The notes under the pieces: generated by a model
The model's database searches: none
What the model was told of the DNA's origin: nothing
The model's input: the letters and a program-made list of their open reading frames with translations, nothing else
Made by a program: the position numbers and the translations under genes
In this document: positions 1 to 6,962 of the stretch, piece by piece
How the letters are laid out: every line of letters starts with the position of its first letter
How positions within the stretch are numbered: the first letter of the stretch is position 1
Source: Acidobacteriota bacterium
Lineage (GTDB): Bacteria > Acidobacteriota > Aminicenantia > UBA2199
NCBI GenBank assembly: GCA_025456205.1
Contig: JALOLA010000023.1
Span: 1 to 51,220, forward strand
DNA: 51,220 nucleotides
Direction: 5' to 3'

Positions 1-636
1 GGTGACGCCGGCTTCCTTGCCGTCCATCCTGTCCTTGGCCACGCCGCAGGAGCCGGCGGGGGGCACGATGACGTCGTCGCCGGGGCGCCAGTCGGCCGGG
101 GTGGCGCAGGCGAAGGCGTCGGCGGTCTGCAGGGCCTGCAGCACGCGCAGCAGCTCGTCGAAGTTGCGGCCCATGCTCAGCGGGTAATAGATGATGGTGC
201 GGATGATGCCCTTGGGGTCGATGACGAAGACGGCGCGCACGGCCTTGGTCGAGCTCTCGCCCGGCTGCATCATGCCGTACATCTTGGCCACTTCCATGGT
301 GATGTCCTCGATGAGCGGGAACTTCACCTCGACGTTCTTCATGCCCTTGTACTCGATCTTGTCCTTGATGGTGCGCAGCCAGGCAATGTGGCTGTAGAGG
401 CCGTCGACCGAGAGGCCGACCAGCTGGCAGTTCAGCTCGCTGAACTTGTCCTCCAGGGAGGCGAAGGTCATGAACTCCGAGGTGCAGACGGGCGTGAAAT
501 CGGCCGGGTGGCTGAAGAGGATGACCCACTTGCCGGCGTACTGCTCGGGAAAGTTGATCTCGCCCTGGGTGGTGACGGCCTTGAACTGAGGCGCCTTGTC
601 GCCGATCCGGGGCATGCTGACTTGGGTGTTTTCCAT
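1..636 (-). CDS. Peroxiredoxin, Prx6/1-Cys-like (3' end outside window)
   Basis: Thiol peroxidase that reduces hydrogen peroxide and organic peroxides in the cytoplasm. 212 residues are visible with no stop; the C-terminus lies beyond the left edge. The peroxidatic motif P44-A-D-F-T48-P-V-C51 is intact, and the later stretch ending in DDVIVPP is typical of the Prx6 branch. A second cysteine near residue 200 (context PAGSCGV) could be the resolving cysteine seen in archaeal-type Prx6 enzymes, but that region is cut off. The ATG at 636 is preceded by a good AAGGAG about 9 nt upstream, inside the last codons of the Fur-type gene, which ends 4 nt before. The two genes therefore form an operon, the usual PerR-peroxiredoxin pairing. 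The family call is firm; the subfamily is likely. Confidence 0.93.
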   Translation of the reverse strand, partial: MENTQVSMPRIGDKAPQFKAVTTQGEINFPEQYAGKWVILFSHPADFTPVCTSEFMTFASLEDKFSELNCQLVGLSVDGLYSHIAWLRTIKDKIEYKGMKNVEVKFPLIEDITMEVAKMYGMMQPGESSTKAVRAVFVIDPKGIIRTIIYYPLSMGRNFDELLRVLQALQTADAFACATPADWRPGDDVIVPPAGSCGVAKDRMDGKEAGVT

Positions 637-640
637 TTTT

Positions 641-967
641 TTATCTCCTTTTTTTTGATTTTGCCGAGTCGCCGGCAGCACAAGCGGCGCAGACACCGTA
701 AAAGCGGATGGTGTGGCCGGCGATGTGATGAGGTGCAAAAAGACGGGCGGCCGCGGTGATGTCGTCCCGGGCCGGCATGGCGAAGTCGCTGACCGTGCCG
801 CAGCGCTCGCAGACGAAATGATAATGGCTGCCGGTGACGGCGTCGTAGCGCACGATGCCGCTGCCGAACTCGCCGCCCTGGATGCGCCCTTCCTCCAGCA
901 GGATGGCGATGTTGCGATAGACATATATCCGCTCGCGTTGCCTGCTATTTCGTCTTTGTGTTTTCAT
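641..967 (-). CDS. Fur/PerR-family regulator lacking most of the helix-turn-helix domain
   Basis: 108 residues, against about 140 for PerR or Fur. The C-terminal dimerisation and metal domain is complete: a D..HYH segment (YDAVTGSHYHFVC) matches the regulatory metal ligands of PerR, and the two CxxC pairs (CERC, CAAC) match the structural zinc site. The N-terminus jumps from RQRERIY straight to VYRNIAILLEEG. About 30-35 residues that normally carry helices 2-3, the start of the recognition helix and the His37-equivalent ligand are missing, with the frame kept. I start at the ATG at 967, not at 1018, because the upstream codons overlap a promoter and a palindrome. No Shine-Dalgarno is visible, so the leader is very short. 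It could be a natural non-DNA-binding variant, a recent in-frame deletion or an assembly error. Confidence 0.85.
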   Translation of the reverse strand: MKTQRRNSRQRERIYVYRNIAILLEEGRIQGGEFGSGIVRYDAVTGSHYHFVCERCGTVSDFAMPARDDITAAARLFAPHHIAGHTIRFYGVCAACAAGDSAKSKKRR

Positions 968-968
968 T

Positions 969-991
969 TTAATAATAAGAATTATTATTAA
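969..991. promoter_or_regulatory. Perfect palindrome, candidate Fur/PerR operator
   Basis: TTAATAATAA, then GAA, then TTATTATTAA: two perfect 10-nt arms around a 3-nt spacer. The AT-rich, TTATTATT-type sequence resembles Fur and PerR boxes. It covers the expected transcription start and touches the -10 box of the minus-strand promoter, right upstream of the regulator's ATG. That is the geometry of autorepression. Confidence 0.7.
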
Positions 992-1018
992 TATAATATA
1001 TTTTAAGGCATTTGTCAA
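990..1018 (-). promoter_or_regulatory. Sigma-70-type promoter of the regulator-peroxiredoxin operon
   Basis: On the minus strand, TTGACA (1018-1013) is followed after 17 nt by TATATT (995-990). The predicted start near 983 falls inside the palindrome and leaves a leader of about 15 nt before the ATG at 967. Confidence 0.7.
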
Positions 1019-1024
1019 CTGGAT

Positions 1025-1135
1025 AGTGCCAGTGTCAGTGCCAGTGACAGCAAGAAGTTCAAGCGGGCCATACTTTCGCTTTGCGGCTCCACCGACATTT
1101 GCACTGACACTTTCTTCTCTGACTTTTGCCTTTTT
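1025..1135. repeat. Hexanucleotide-arm interspersed repeat, left of the DUF2461 gene
   Basis: Four AGTGNC hexamers (1025-1048) end in AGCAAG. After a core of about 50 nt come inverted hexamers (CACTGACAC, from 1102). A 29-nt A-rich word then follows at 1107-1135, in reverse orientation. The same 29 nt recur without mismatch at 22760-22788. The arms are inverted, so the unit can fold into a hairpin. No coding sequence is apparent. Confidence 0.75.
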
Positions 1136-1193
1136 ACTTTTCCCTTTTTACTTTATACTTGGAATCATTCTTTGTCTCGAAAAAGGAGGGACC

Positions 1194-1904
1194 ATGGCCG
1201 TGGCTGAAGCTTTCCCCGGTTTTCCCAAAAGGACTGTCCAGTTCCTGCGTGACCTGAAGAAGAACAACGACCGCGACTGGTTCGCCGCCCACAAGGCGGA
1301 ATACGAAGCCGCTGTCCTGGAGCCGGCCCGGGCTTTCGGGCTGGCCATGGGCGGGCAGCTGCGGCGCCTCTCGCCCGGGATCCGCTTCGATCCCCGCGCC
1401 AACGGCTCGCTGTTCCGCATCTACCGCGACACGCGCTTCAGCCCCGACAAGTCCCCCTACAAGACCAACCTGGGCATCTTCTTCTGGGAGGGCGGCGGGC
1501 CGCGCATGGACTGCCCGGGCTATTATTTTCATCTCGAGCCGCCCACGCTGATGCTCGGGGGCGGGCTGTACATTTTTTCCCGGCCCCTGCTCGAGCGCTA
1601 CCGCCGCACCGTGGCCGACCCGGAATACGGGCTCGAGCTGGCCGCGATCGTAAAAAAAATCGGCACCCGCCCCGGTTACACGCTGGGCGGCGAACACTAC
1701 AAGCGCGTGCCCGCCGGGTACGACGCCGAGCCGCAGGCGGAGTTCCTGCTGCGCCACGCCGGCCTCTACGCCGGCTGGGAGGGCCGCATCCCGGCCGAGC
1801 TGCATTCCCCCGCCCTGGTCGATTATTGCTTCGAGAAATTCAAGGTCATGAAACCGCTGCACGAATGGCTGGTCAAACTGGTCGAGGGCGAGTTCGAATT
1901 GTAA
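1194..1904 (+). CDS. DUF2461 (TIGR02453) family protein
   Basis: 236 residues, the full length usual for the DUF2461/TIGR02453 family, whose biochemical function is not established. Family hallmarks visible are the N-terminal F-x-x-L-x-x-N-N-x-R-x-W-F stretch (FLRDLKKNNDRDWF), R-I-Y-R-D-T-R-F-S-x-D-K-S-P-Y-K-T (residues about 76-92), and the YYFHLEP and GGGLY segments. No signal peptide or membrane segment, so probably cytoplasmic. The ATG at 1194 has an excellent AAAGGAGGG Shine-Dalgarno, which rules out the longer frame beginning at 1026 that runs through repeat sequence. The gene stands alone: both flanks are hexanucleotide-repeat hairpins, and the right one begins in the stop codon. It shares no operon with the neighbours, which are on the other strand. 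Confidence 0.9.
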   Translation: MAVAEAFPGFPKRTVQFLRDLKKNNDRDWFAAHKAEYEAAVLEPARAFGLAMGGQLRRLSPGIRFDPRANGSLFRIYRDTRFSPDKSPYKTNLGIFFWEGGGPRMDCPGYYFHLEPPTLMLGGGLYIFSRPLLERYRRTVADPEYGLELAAIVKKIGTRPGYTLGGEHYKRVPAGYDAEPQAEFLLRHAGLYAGWEGRIPAELHSPALVDYCFEKFKVMKPLHEWLVKLVEGEFEL

Positions 1905-1986
1905 GTGACAGTGACAGTGTCAGTGGCAGCAAGGCCCTACGGGAAATAAAGCAGTTTATTTTCTTGCTGTCACTGTCACTGACACT
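1904..1986. repeat. Hexanucleotide-arm hairpin, right of the DUF2461 gene
   Basis: The left arm is AGTGAC, AGTGAC, AGTGTC, AGTGGC, AGCAAG (1904-1933). The right arm is CTTGCT, GTCACT, GTCACT, GACACT (1963-1986). The reverse complement of the right arm matches the left arm apart from slippage by one hexamer and one or two substitutions. The hairpin could act as a terminator-like structure for the DUF2461 transcript, but there is no clean U-tract. It belongs to the same family as 1025-1135 and 22725-23072. Confidence 0.75.
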
Positions 1987-1993
1987 AATCTTT

Positions 1994-2100
1994 TTAATAG
2001 AAATATACTTTAAAACTTTCCTCTCTCTCCTTGACCAGCCAGTGCTCGAATCCCAGGCTCATCCCATATCGATCAGCGGCGCCGGCAGGAAAAGAGCGCT
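1994..2100 (-). pseudogene. Decayed copy of the 3' end of a DUF2249 gene
   Basis: The minus strand encodes residues like FLPAPLID, SLGFEHWLVKE and EESFKVYFY before a stop at 1994. They closely match the C-terminus of the intact DUF1858-DUF2249 gene at 3924-4442. By eye the nucleotides agree at roughly 85% over about 110 nt. One base is missing after LIDMG, which breaks the frame, and nothing upstream continues the gene. Both copies lie on the same strand, so they form direct repeats on either side of the Kre9-like gene. This is a relic of a segmental duplication. Confidence 0.8.
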
Positions 2101-2131
2101 CCGCAAACCGGAACACCCAAACCTGGCCGGT

Positions 2132-3847
2132 TTACCAGTTTTGCTTGCCTCGCTTGGAGCAGACCTCGACCTCTCCGGGCAGCACCATGAAATCCATGGG
2201 CCCGCCGGCCAGGTCATAGAGGATGTAGATCGATTTCTGGGCGACGGCTTCGCCGCTCTGGGTCGCCAGGTGCAGAGTGATGGTCAGCTTCGGGAAATAT
2301 TCGGCGATGCAGAGCTTGCCTCCCTCGAGGACGCCGCTTTTTTGCTTGATGGCGACTTTCTGGCCGGCGGCCTTCCCCTGCAAGTCCGGATCGAAATAGA
2401 CGCGGAACGAGGCATTCGCCCAGCCGATCTTGGTCGGATGGGCGCTCAGCTTGAACGGCGGGGCGCCCTTGAGCGAGTATACGGCGTCGTGCACCTTGAC
2501 CGCAGTGAACGAGCCATCTTTGGCCGTGCGTGGCACTTCGACGACGCAGCGGGCGTAAAGAGAACCGTATTGCGGATGCCCCAACAGCGGGGTCAGAACG
2601 AATCCGGAAGAGGATGTGGCGCGCACGGTCAGCTCCACACCCTTTACGTCGCCCTTATCGAACATGCCGTGTACCAGCTCCTCGATATCGATCGCGGCAT
2701 GGTCGGCCAGCAGGGTCTTGCTATCAGGGGCGCGCACCTGTGTCAACGTCAGGTTTTGGACGGCGGATATGGCAAATGCGCCGCTGTCGCCGAAGATCTT
2801 GTCGTCGGGCGTCTGCACGCGGATCACATGCTTGCCGGTGCGCTCGCTGGCATTCAGTTTCCAGGAGAACACCCCGGAATTGGGGGCATTCTGAGCGATC
2901 CAGCGCACCTGCCCGGCACGAGCCAGGTGGGGCTGGCCGGCCGGATACATCATGATCTTCACCTGGTTGTAGCCGCCGCCCGTCAGCGTCCAGGCGATCG
3001 GCACGGTATCCCCGGGTTTCAGCACCGCTCCGGCCTGGGGCTGTCCCACCCGCAGCGAGGGGGTGATCAAGGCGGGATCGACCCTCTGGTTGCGGTTGAG
3101 AACCACCATGTTGCCCGGGGGCGGATTCCCCGGGGGGATCACGGGCGGGACGGGCTGTGTCAGGCAATTGACTATTTTAAATAGCGGGCAGATGGGGATC
3201 GAGGCGGGATTCGCCGTATTGACCAGGACAAAATAGTCCCCTGTCGGAAGGGAGCCGGGGATGGTCCAGGAAAAAGAGCCGCTATTGGCCGCGTTGTTGG
3301 CGATCACAAGCGCATCCGGAGCCGAATTCGCAGAACCGGCCGACCTCAGGCGAATGTCTACGGTGGCCGGCATGACGCCGGTTTTTGTCCAGGTGATCGA
3401 ATACGTGCTCCCCGGGCACCATTCATCCCCCGATTTTGGCGATGTCACCTTGATGGTCGCCGGGGAGGGAGCCGGCGTCATGGGGGTGCCGGCGATCTCG
3501 AACGGGGCCGACTCCGCCAGGACCGTGGTCGAGCCGTCGATGCGCATCACGATCTTGAAACCCTTGCCAAGCGGCGCGCTGCCGCCGCCTTCCAGCTGGC
3601 CCACCTCCCAGGTGAATGCGCCGGCGCTCAGCGGCAGCCCGGATTGGATGGTGCCCAGTTTGGCGCCAGCCTGGTCCAACAGGTTGAGCCGAATGACCGC
3701 TTTGCCGTTGAAACTCCACTGGATCGTCTTGTTGTTCCCGAACAACAGGACATCCCCGGCCTTGGGCGCGGCGATCACTGCGCTCTGCGCCGCGAGCCCC
3801 AGGACAGAAAAGAGCAAAACGATCATGATAAGTGCTTTTTTTTTCAT
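2132..3847 (-). CDS. Secreted protein with Kre9/Knh1-like repeats
   Basis: 571 residues. An N-terminal signal peptide (MKKK, then a hydrophobic run, then AAQS) indicates export. Two or three domains resemble the Kre9/Knh1 N-terminal fold (PF10342-like), with recurring patterns of P-x-x-G-x-x-W, a short I-x-W strand, G-x-F-x-W and G-x-Y-F/G-K-x-x-I-R. Examples are ITWTKTG..GSFSWTIPG..GDYFVLV and IAWTLTG..GVFSWKLN..GKHVIRV. Proline-rich linkers sit near residues 125 and 225-235. The last third contains no domain I recognise. An adhesive or structural surface role is inference. The ATG at 3847 follows GGGGGAACG. A paralogue with the same architecture lies at 32786-34474. It is 76 nt downstream of the DUF2249 gene on the same strand and may be cotranscribed. 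Confidence 0.75.
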   Translation of the reverse strand: MKKKALIMIVLLFSVLGLAAQSAVIAAPKAGDVLLFGNNKTIQWSFNGKAVIRLNLLDQAGAKLGTIQSGLPLSAGAFTWEVGQLEGGGSAPLGKGFKIVMRIDGSTTVLAESAPFEIAGTPMTPAPSPATIKVTSPKSGDEWCPGSTYSITWTKTGVMPATVDIRLRSAGSANSAPDALVIANNAANSGSFSWTIPGSLPTGDYFVLVNTANPASIPICPLFKIVNCLTQPVPPVIPPGNPPPGNMVVLNRNQRVDPALITPSLRVGQPQAGAVLKPGDTVPIAWTLTGGGYNQVKIMMYPAGQPHLARAGQVRWIAQNAPNSGVFSWKLNASERTGKHVIRVQTPDDKIFGDSGAFAISAVQNLTLTQVRAPDSKTLLADHAAIDIEELVHGMFDKGDVKGVELTVRATSSSGFVLTPLLGHPQYGSLYARCVVEVPRTAKDGSFTAVKVHDAVYSLKGAPPFKLSAHPTKIGWANASFRVYFDPDLQGKAAGQKVAIKQKSGVLEGGKLCIAEYFPKLTITLHLATQSGEAVAQKSIYILYDLAGGPMDFMVLPGEVEVCSKRGKQNW

Positions 3848-3923
3848 CGTTCCCCCATGCCGCCTAAATAAAACAAAACTGCGAAAAATCTCACGGGACT
3901 CGGCACAAAGCGCAAACCGCAGG

Positions 3924-4442
3924 CTATTTTTTGTAAAAATATACGATAAAGCTCTCCTCGCTCTCCTTGACCAGCCAATGCTCCAGCCCCAGGCTCATCC
4001 CCTTGTCGATCAGCGGCGCCGGCAGGAAAGGGGCGCTGAGCTTGTAGATCGTGCCCGCGGCCATGGCGCTGAGATCGGCCATGACCTGGTTCACCGGCTG
4101 CTCGCCGGCGGCGAGCATGGGGCGGGCATCGACCTCGCCGGCGACGCGCGCCGGGTCAAACCACGCCGGCCTGGCGGTGTTGTACGCCGTGCCGGCACCT
4201 TCGGCGAACAGGTCCTGCCCTACCTCGCGGCGCAGGCGGTTGACCAGTTCCCCGGTCCGGACGCCGCCGACGGCGGCCGCCTGCTGCAGCGAGGCCACCT
4301 TGGCCACGGTGTTGCGCAGCAGCGGATTCTGCAGCTTCTTGAAGGCCGGGACGATGCCGACGAGAACGCTCTCCAGCTGCGGATAAGCCTCCAGCAGCTG
4401 CAGCACCTTGGTTTTCGGCGTGATGAGCAGCCGGTCGCCCAT
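3924..4442 (-). CDS. DUF1858-DUF2249 protein
   Basis: 172 residues, cytoplasmic. Residues about 5-60 match DUF1858 (ITPKTKVLQLLEAYPQLESVLVGI..F.KLQNPLLRNTVAKVASLQQAA), a small helical domain also found at the N-terminus of iron-sulfur repair di-iron proteins of the ScdA/RIC group. Residues about 95-170 match DUF2249 (VDARPMLAAGEQPVNQVMADLSAMAAGTIYKLSAPFLPAPLID), a TusA-like fold. The gene begins 3 nt after the DUF438 sensor gene ends, so the two are translationally linked. That partnership suggests a role in sensing or repairing nitrosative or oxidative damage, but no catalytic residue is obvious and this is inference. Confidence 0.85.
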   Translation of the reverse strand: MGDRLLITPKTKVLQLLEAYPQLESVLVGIVPAFKKLQNPLLRNTVAKVASLQQAAAVGGVRTGELVNRLRREVGQDLFAEGAGTAYNTARPAWFDPARVAGEVDARPMLAAGEQPVNQVMADLSAMAAGTIYKLSAPFLPAPLIDKGMSLGLEHWLVKESEESFIVYFYKK

Positions 4443-4445
4443 GGC

Positions 4446-5693
4446 TCACTTCCCGTAGGCGAGGATGCGCCGCTCGCCCTTGAGCTGCCGGTAGCGTTCC
4501 ACGTCGTGCGACACCTCCAGGGTGCCCAGGTACTCCCCCTGTTCGCCGCGCAGGGCGAAATATTCTATGTGCACGAACTTGCCGCCCAGCTGGATCCAGA
4601 AGGCGGCCCGGCTTTCGCGGCCGCTCTTGAAGTCATCGATGATCTTTTCCACGATGTGGGCGCTGGCCGGCGGATGGCAGTGGCGCACGTCGCGGCGCAG
4701 GATGGCGCGGTTGCGCTGGAAGATGCGCTCGCTGCCCTGCGAGAAGTACTTGACCTTGTCGTCGCGGTCGACGAAGGTCATGTCCACGGGCAGGGTGTTG
4801 AGGATGGCCAAAAGTTCATCCAGACTGAAGGAGCCGGAGGGTAGTTGGATTCGCCCCTCCGCTCCAGTAACTTCCGCCGCTTCAGACGCGGCGGGCTCAC
4901 TGCCACCGACCTCCTCGGCCGGTGGCCATTTCGCGGAGGGGTCAACGAGACTGAATCCGAACTGCATTGATTGGCGCGCGACCTCGACCCAATCCCTTTC
5001 GTTGAGCTTGTCCAGGGCCATGGGCAGCAGGATCTCCTCCTCCTTGGTCGTCATGTCGTCGATGCCCTGCAGGGCCGGCTGGATGAGTATTGCGGCGGCG
5101 GCCAGGAGCTCGTCGCGGCCGATGTCCCCCGCCTGCAGCATCTCGATGCTGCCCTTGAGCAGCTCGCGGATCTCGTCATGCTTGCCCCACATCACCTTGG
5201 GCGGGCCGGTGACGCCCAGCTTTTCCAGGAACGGGAACAGCAGGTACTCCTTGCGCTGGTAGTGCTTGTCGACATCGAACAGCTGGTTGAACAGCCCGCG
5301 CAGCCGCAGCATGGCCTCCGCCGGGTCGCCCTTGCTCTTTTCGATGGCCGTCAGCTCCTGCCGGGCCTGCGCCGTCACCTTGCGCAGTTCGGCGTTCTCG
5401 CGGCGGAAGACGTCGACCGGGTGCCCCTCCGGCACCGGCTTCTCGCCGCTGAGGTCGACGCGCCCGTGCAGCACCGCCGAGTGGGCGTCGCAGAGCTTGA
5501 GCACCTCGGCCTCGGGCAGCCCCTCGCCGATCAGCTCCTGCTCCACCTCCACCACCTCGCCGTAGGGGATGCTGGCCAGGCTCTGCAGCAGCTCCCGGCG
5601 CACGCTTTCCTCGCCCTGCCCGGCGTGGAGCTTCAGGATGAGTTCCTTCAACCTTTTCTTTCGCTCCCGGGAATTGTCGATGCCTTCGCTCAT
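4446..5693 (-). CDS. DUF438-hemerythrin-PAS sensor protein
   Basis: 415 residues, no membrane segment. In order: DUF438 (about 10-95, with the IPYGEVVEVEQELI stretch), a hemerythrin-like HHE domain (about 100-245) with histidines and acidic residues in FDVDKHYQRKEYLLFPFLE, MWGKHDEIR and the later TTKEEEILLPMAL, and a C-terminal PAS domain of the PAS_10 type (about 300-400; LDELLAILNTLPVDMTFVDRDDKVKYFSQ). This DUF438/HHE/PAS layout is a known family of uncharacterised proteins. The di-iron site could bind O2 or NO and the PAS domain a further ligand, but there is no output domain. Linkage with the DUF1858-DUF2249 gene suggests they act together. The start has a strong GGAGGAG site. Confidence 0.9.
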   Translation of the reverse strand: MSEGIDNSRERKKRLKELILKLHAGQGEESVRRELLQSLASIPYGEVVEVEQELIGEGLPEAEVLKLCDAHSAVLHGRVDLSGEKPVPEGHPVDVFRRENAELRKVTAQARQELTAIEKSKGDPAEAMLRLRGLFNQLFDVDKHYQRKEYLLFPFLEKLGVTGPPKVMWGKHDEIRELLKGSIEMLQAGDIGRDELLAAAAILIQPALQGIDDMTTKEEEILLPMALDKLNERDWVEVARQSMQFGFSLVDPSAKWPPAEEVGGSEPAASEAAEVTGAEGRIQLPSGSFSLDELLAILNTLPVDMTFVDRDDKVKYFSQGSERIFQRNRAILRRDVRHCHPPASAHIVEKIIDDFKSGRESRAAFWIQLGGKFVHIEYFALRGEQGEYLGTLEVSHDVERYRQLKGERRILAYGK

Positions 5694-5750
5694 GGTCTCC
5701 TCCTCACAGTGCCACCATCCTAACCCAACGGCCCGCGGCGTTCAATAGGA

Positions 5751-6962
5751 TCATTGGTGAAAACGCCCGCCGGCGACGGCTTCGTAGTAGGCCATGATTC
5801 GCGGCATATAGCGGTCATAGGTCTGTTCCAGGGCGGCGGCGAAACAGGAGTCCGACAGGGAACGGATCAGCCCGGGATCCAGCGATATTTTGGCCACGGC
5901 CCGGGAAAAAGCCCCGGCGTCCTCGCAGTCGCACAGCCAGCCGGTCACGCCCGGACGGACCAGCTCCGCGACGGCCCCCGCGTTCGCACCCAGGACCGGG
6001 ACGCCGTAGCCGAGCGCTTCCGGTATGACCAGGGGTGAGACATCGGTCGGGCGCGAAGGCAGCAGCAGGCCATGGGCGGCGACCAGCGCCGCGTGCTTTT
6101 TCTCACCAAAAAGCGGGCCGAGATAGTCGACTCCGGGGCGTCCCGCGGCCCAGGCGCGCACCTCGCCGGCGAGCGGCCCGTCGCCCGCGATCCAGAGCCT
6201 GACCCCGGCGGCGTCCAGCCGCTCCCAACAGCGCATGACGCTGCGGATCCCCTTGAGCGCATCGAGGCGGCCCAAAAAAAGCCAGGTGACCGGAAGCGGC
6301 CGCGACGATCCCTTTTCCCTGCGGATGCCGGCGATCTGCCCGGCGCTGAGGTCGACCGGATTCGGGAAAACAGCTTCCGCCAGGGGTTCCAGGCAGCGCC
6401 GGAAGACGGAGCGGGAATGATCCGAGAGGAAAACGGCCGCCGCCTTGCCCAGGTAGCGGCGATTCCAGCGGCTCCACAGGCGGCAGGCCGGGCAGTGGCC
6501 ACGGCAGGCGCGGCCGCTCTTTTCGAAGCTGTAGTGCCGGCAGAGGGGAAAATAGTCATGGGCGGTGAAAACGACCGGCAGCTTCCGGGCATGCACGGCG
6601 GCAAACACGGCAGGCGAAAACGGGGCGTAGTTGTGGATGTTGACCAGCTGCGGTTTTTCCCGTTCGAGGATCCGCCTGGTCTTCCGGTATACGATGAAAT
6701 TCCAGACATTCAGCAAGCGCCATGGCCAGCGGCGCCAACCCGGGACGGGGTCGGCTCCCGACTTGAAAAGCACGGCGCCCGGGCGGATCCGGCAGACCTT
6801 GACGCCCGAGGGGAGGACCTGTGTCTCATCCCGGGGGCCGGTGGTGAGCACCACGACTTCCCAGCCCCGGGCGGCCAGGTTCTCCGCCAGGCGGCGGGCT
6901 GCCTTTTCAGCACCCCCGATCTCCCGGGGAGCGAAATAGGCGCTGACCAGGCAGATCTTCAT
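5751..6962 (-). CDS. Glycosyltransferase family 4
   Basis: 403 residues. N-terminal MKICLVSAYFAPREIGGAEKAARRLAENLAARG is the classic GT4 acceptor-side Rossmann start. The C-terminal donor-binding half has FLGRLDALKGI, IAGDGPL, LLPSRPTDVSPLVIPEALGYGVPVLG and GWLCDCED, the GT-B E-x7-E region. It transfers a nucleotide-activated sugar in the cytoplasm to a growing lipid-linked glycan; donor and acceptor cannot be told. A middle cysteine cluster (CRGHCPACRLW) occurs in some GT4 enzymes and may bind metal. The ATG at 6962 overlaps the TGA of the preceding GT2 gene by 4 nt. This is the last gene of the minus-strand glycan operon. Confidence 0.93.
   Translation of the reverse strand: MKICLVSAYFAPREIGGAEKAARRLAENLAARGWEVVVLTTGPRDETQVLPSGVKVCRIRPGAVLFKSGADPVPGWRRWPWRLLNVWNFIVYRKTRRILEREKPQLVNIHNYAPFSPAVFAAVHARKLPVVFTAHDYFPLCRHYSFEKSGRACRGHCPACRLWSRWNRRYLGKAAAVFLSDHSRSVFRRCLEPLAEAVFPNPVDLSAGQIAGIRREKGSSRPLPVTWLFLGRLDALKGIRSVMRCWERLDAAGVRLWIAGDGPLAGEVRAWAAGRPGVDYLGPLFGEKKHAALVAAHGLLLPSRPTDVSPLVIPEALGYGVPVLGANAGAVAELVRPGVTGWLCDCEDAGAFSRAVAKISLDPGLIRSLSDSCFAAALEQTYDRYMPRIMAYYEAVAGGRFHQ

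Noticed and set aside
968-1018. Longer Fur-type protein from the ATG at 1018 (MTNALKYIILIIILIIK)
   Set aside because: The segment is promoter plus palindrome, and the hydrophobic isoleucine run is only the translation of AT-rich DNA.
1026-1193. Extended N-terminus of the DUF2461 ORF (in-frame start at 1026)
   Set aside because: It translates hexanucleotide-repeat DNA and lacks a ribosome site; the ATG at 1194 has a near-ideal one.
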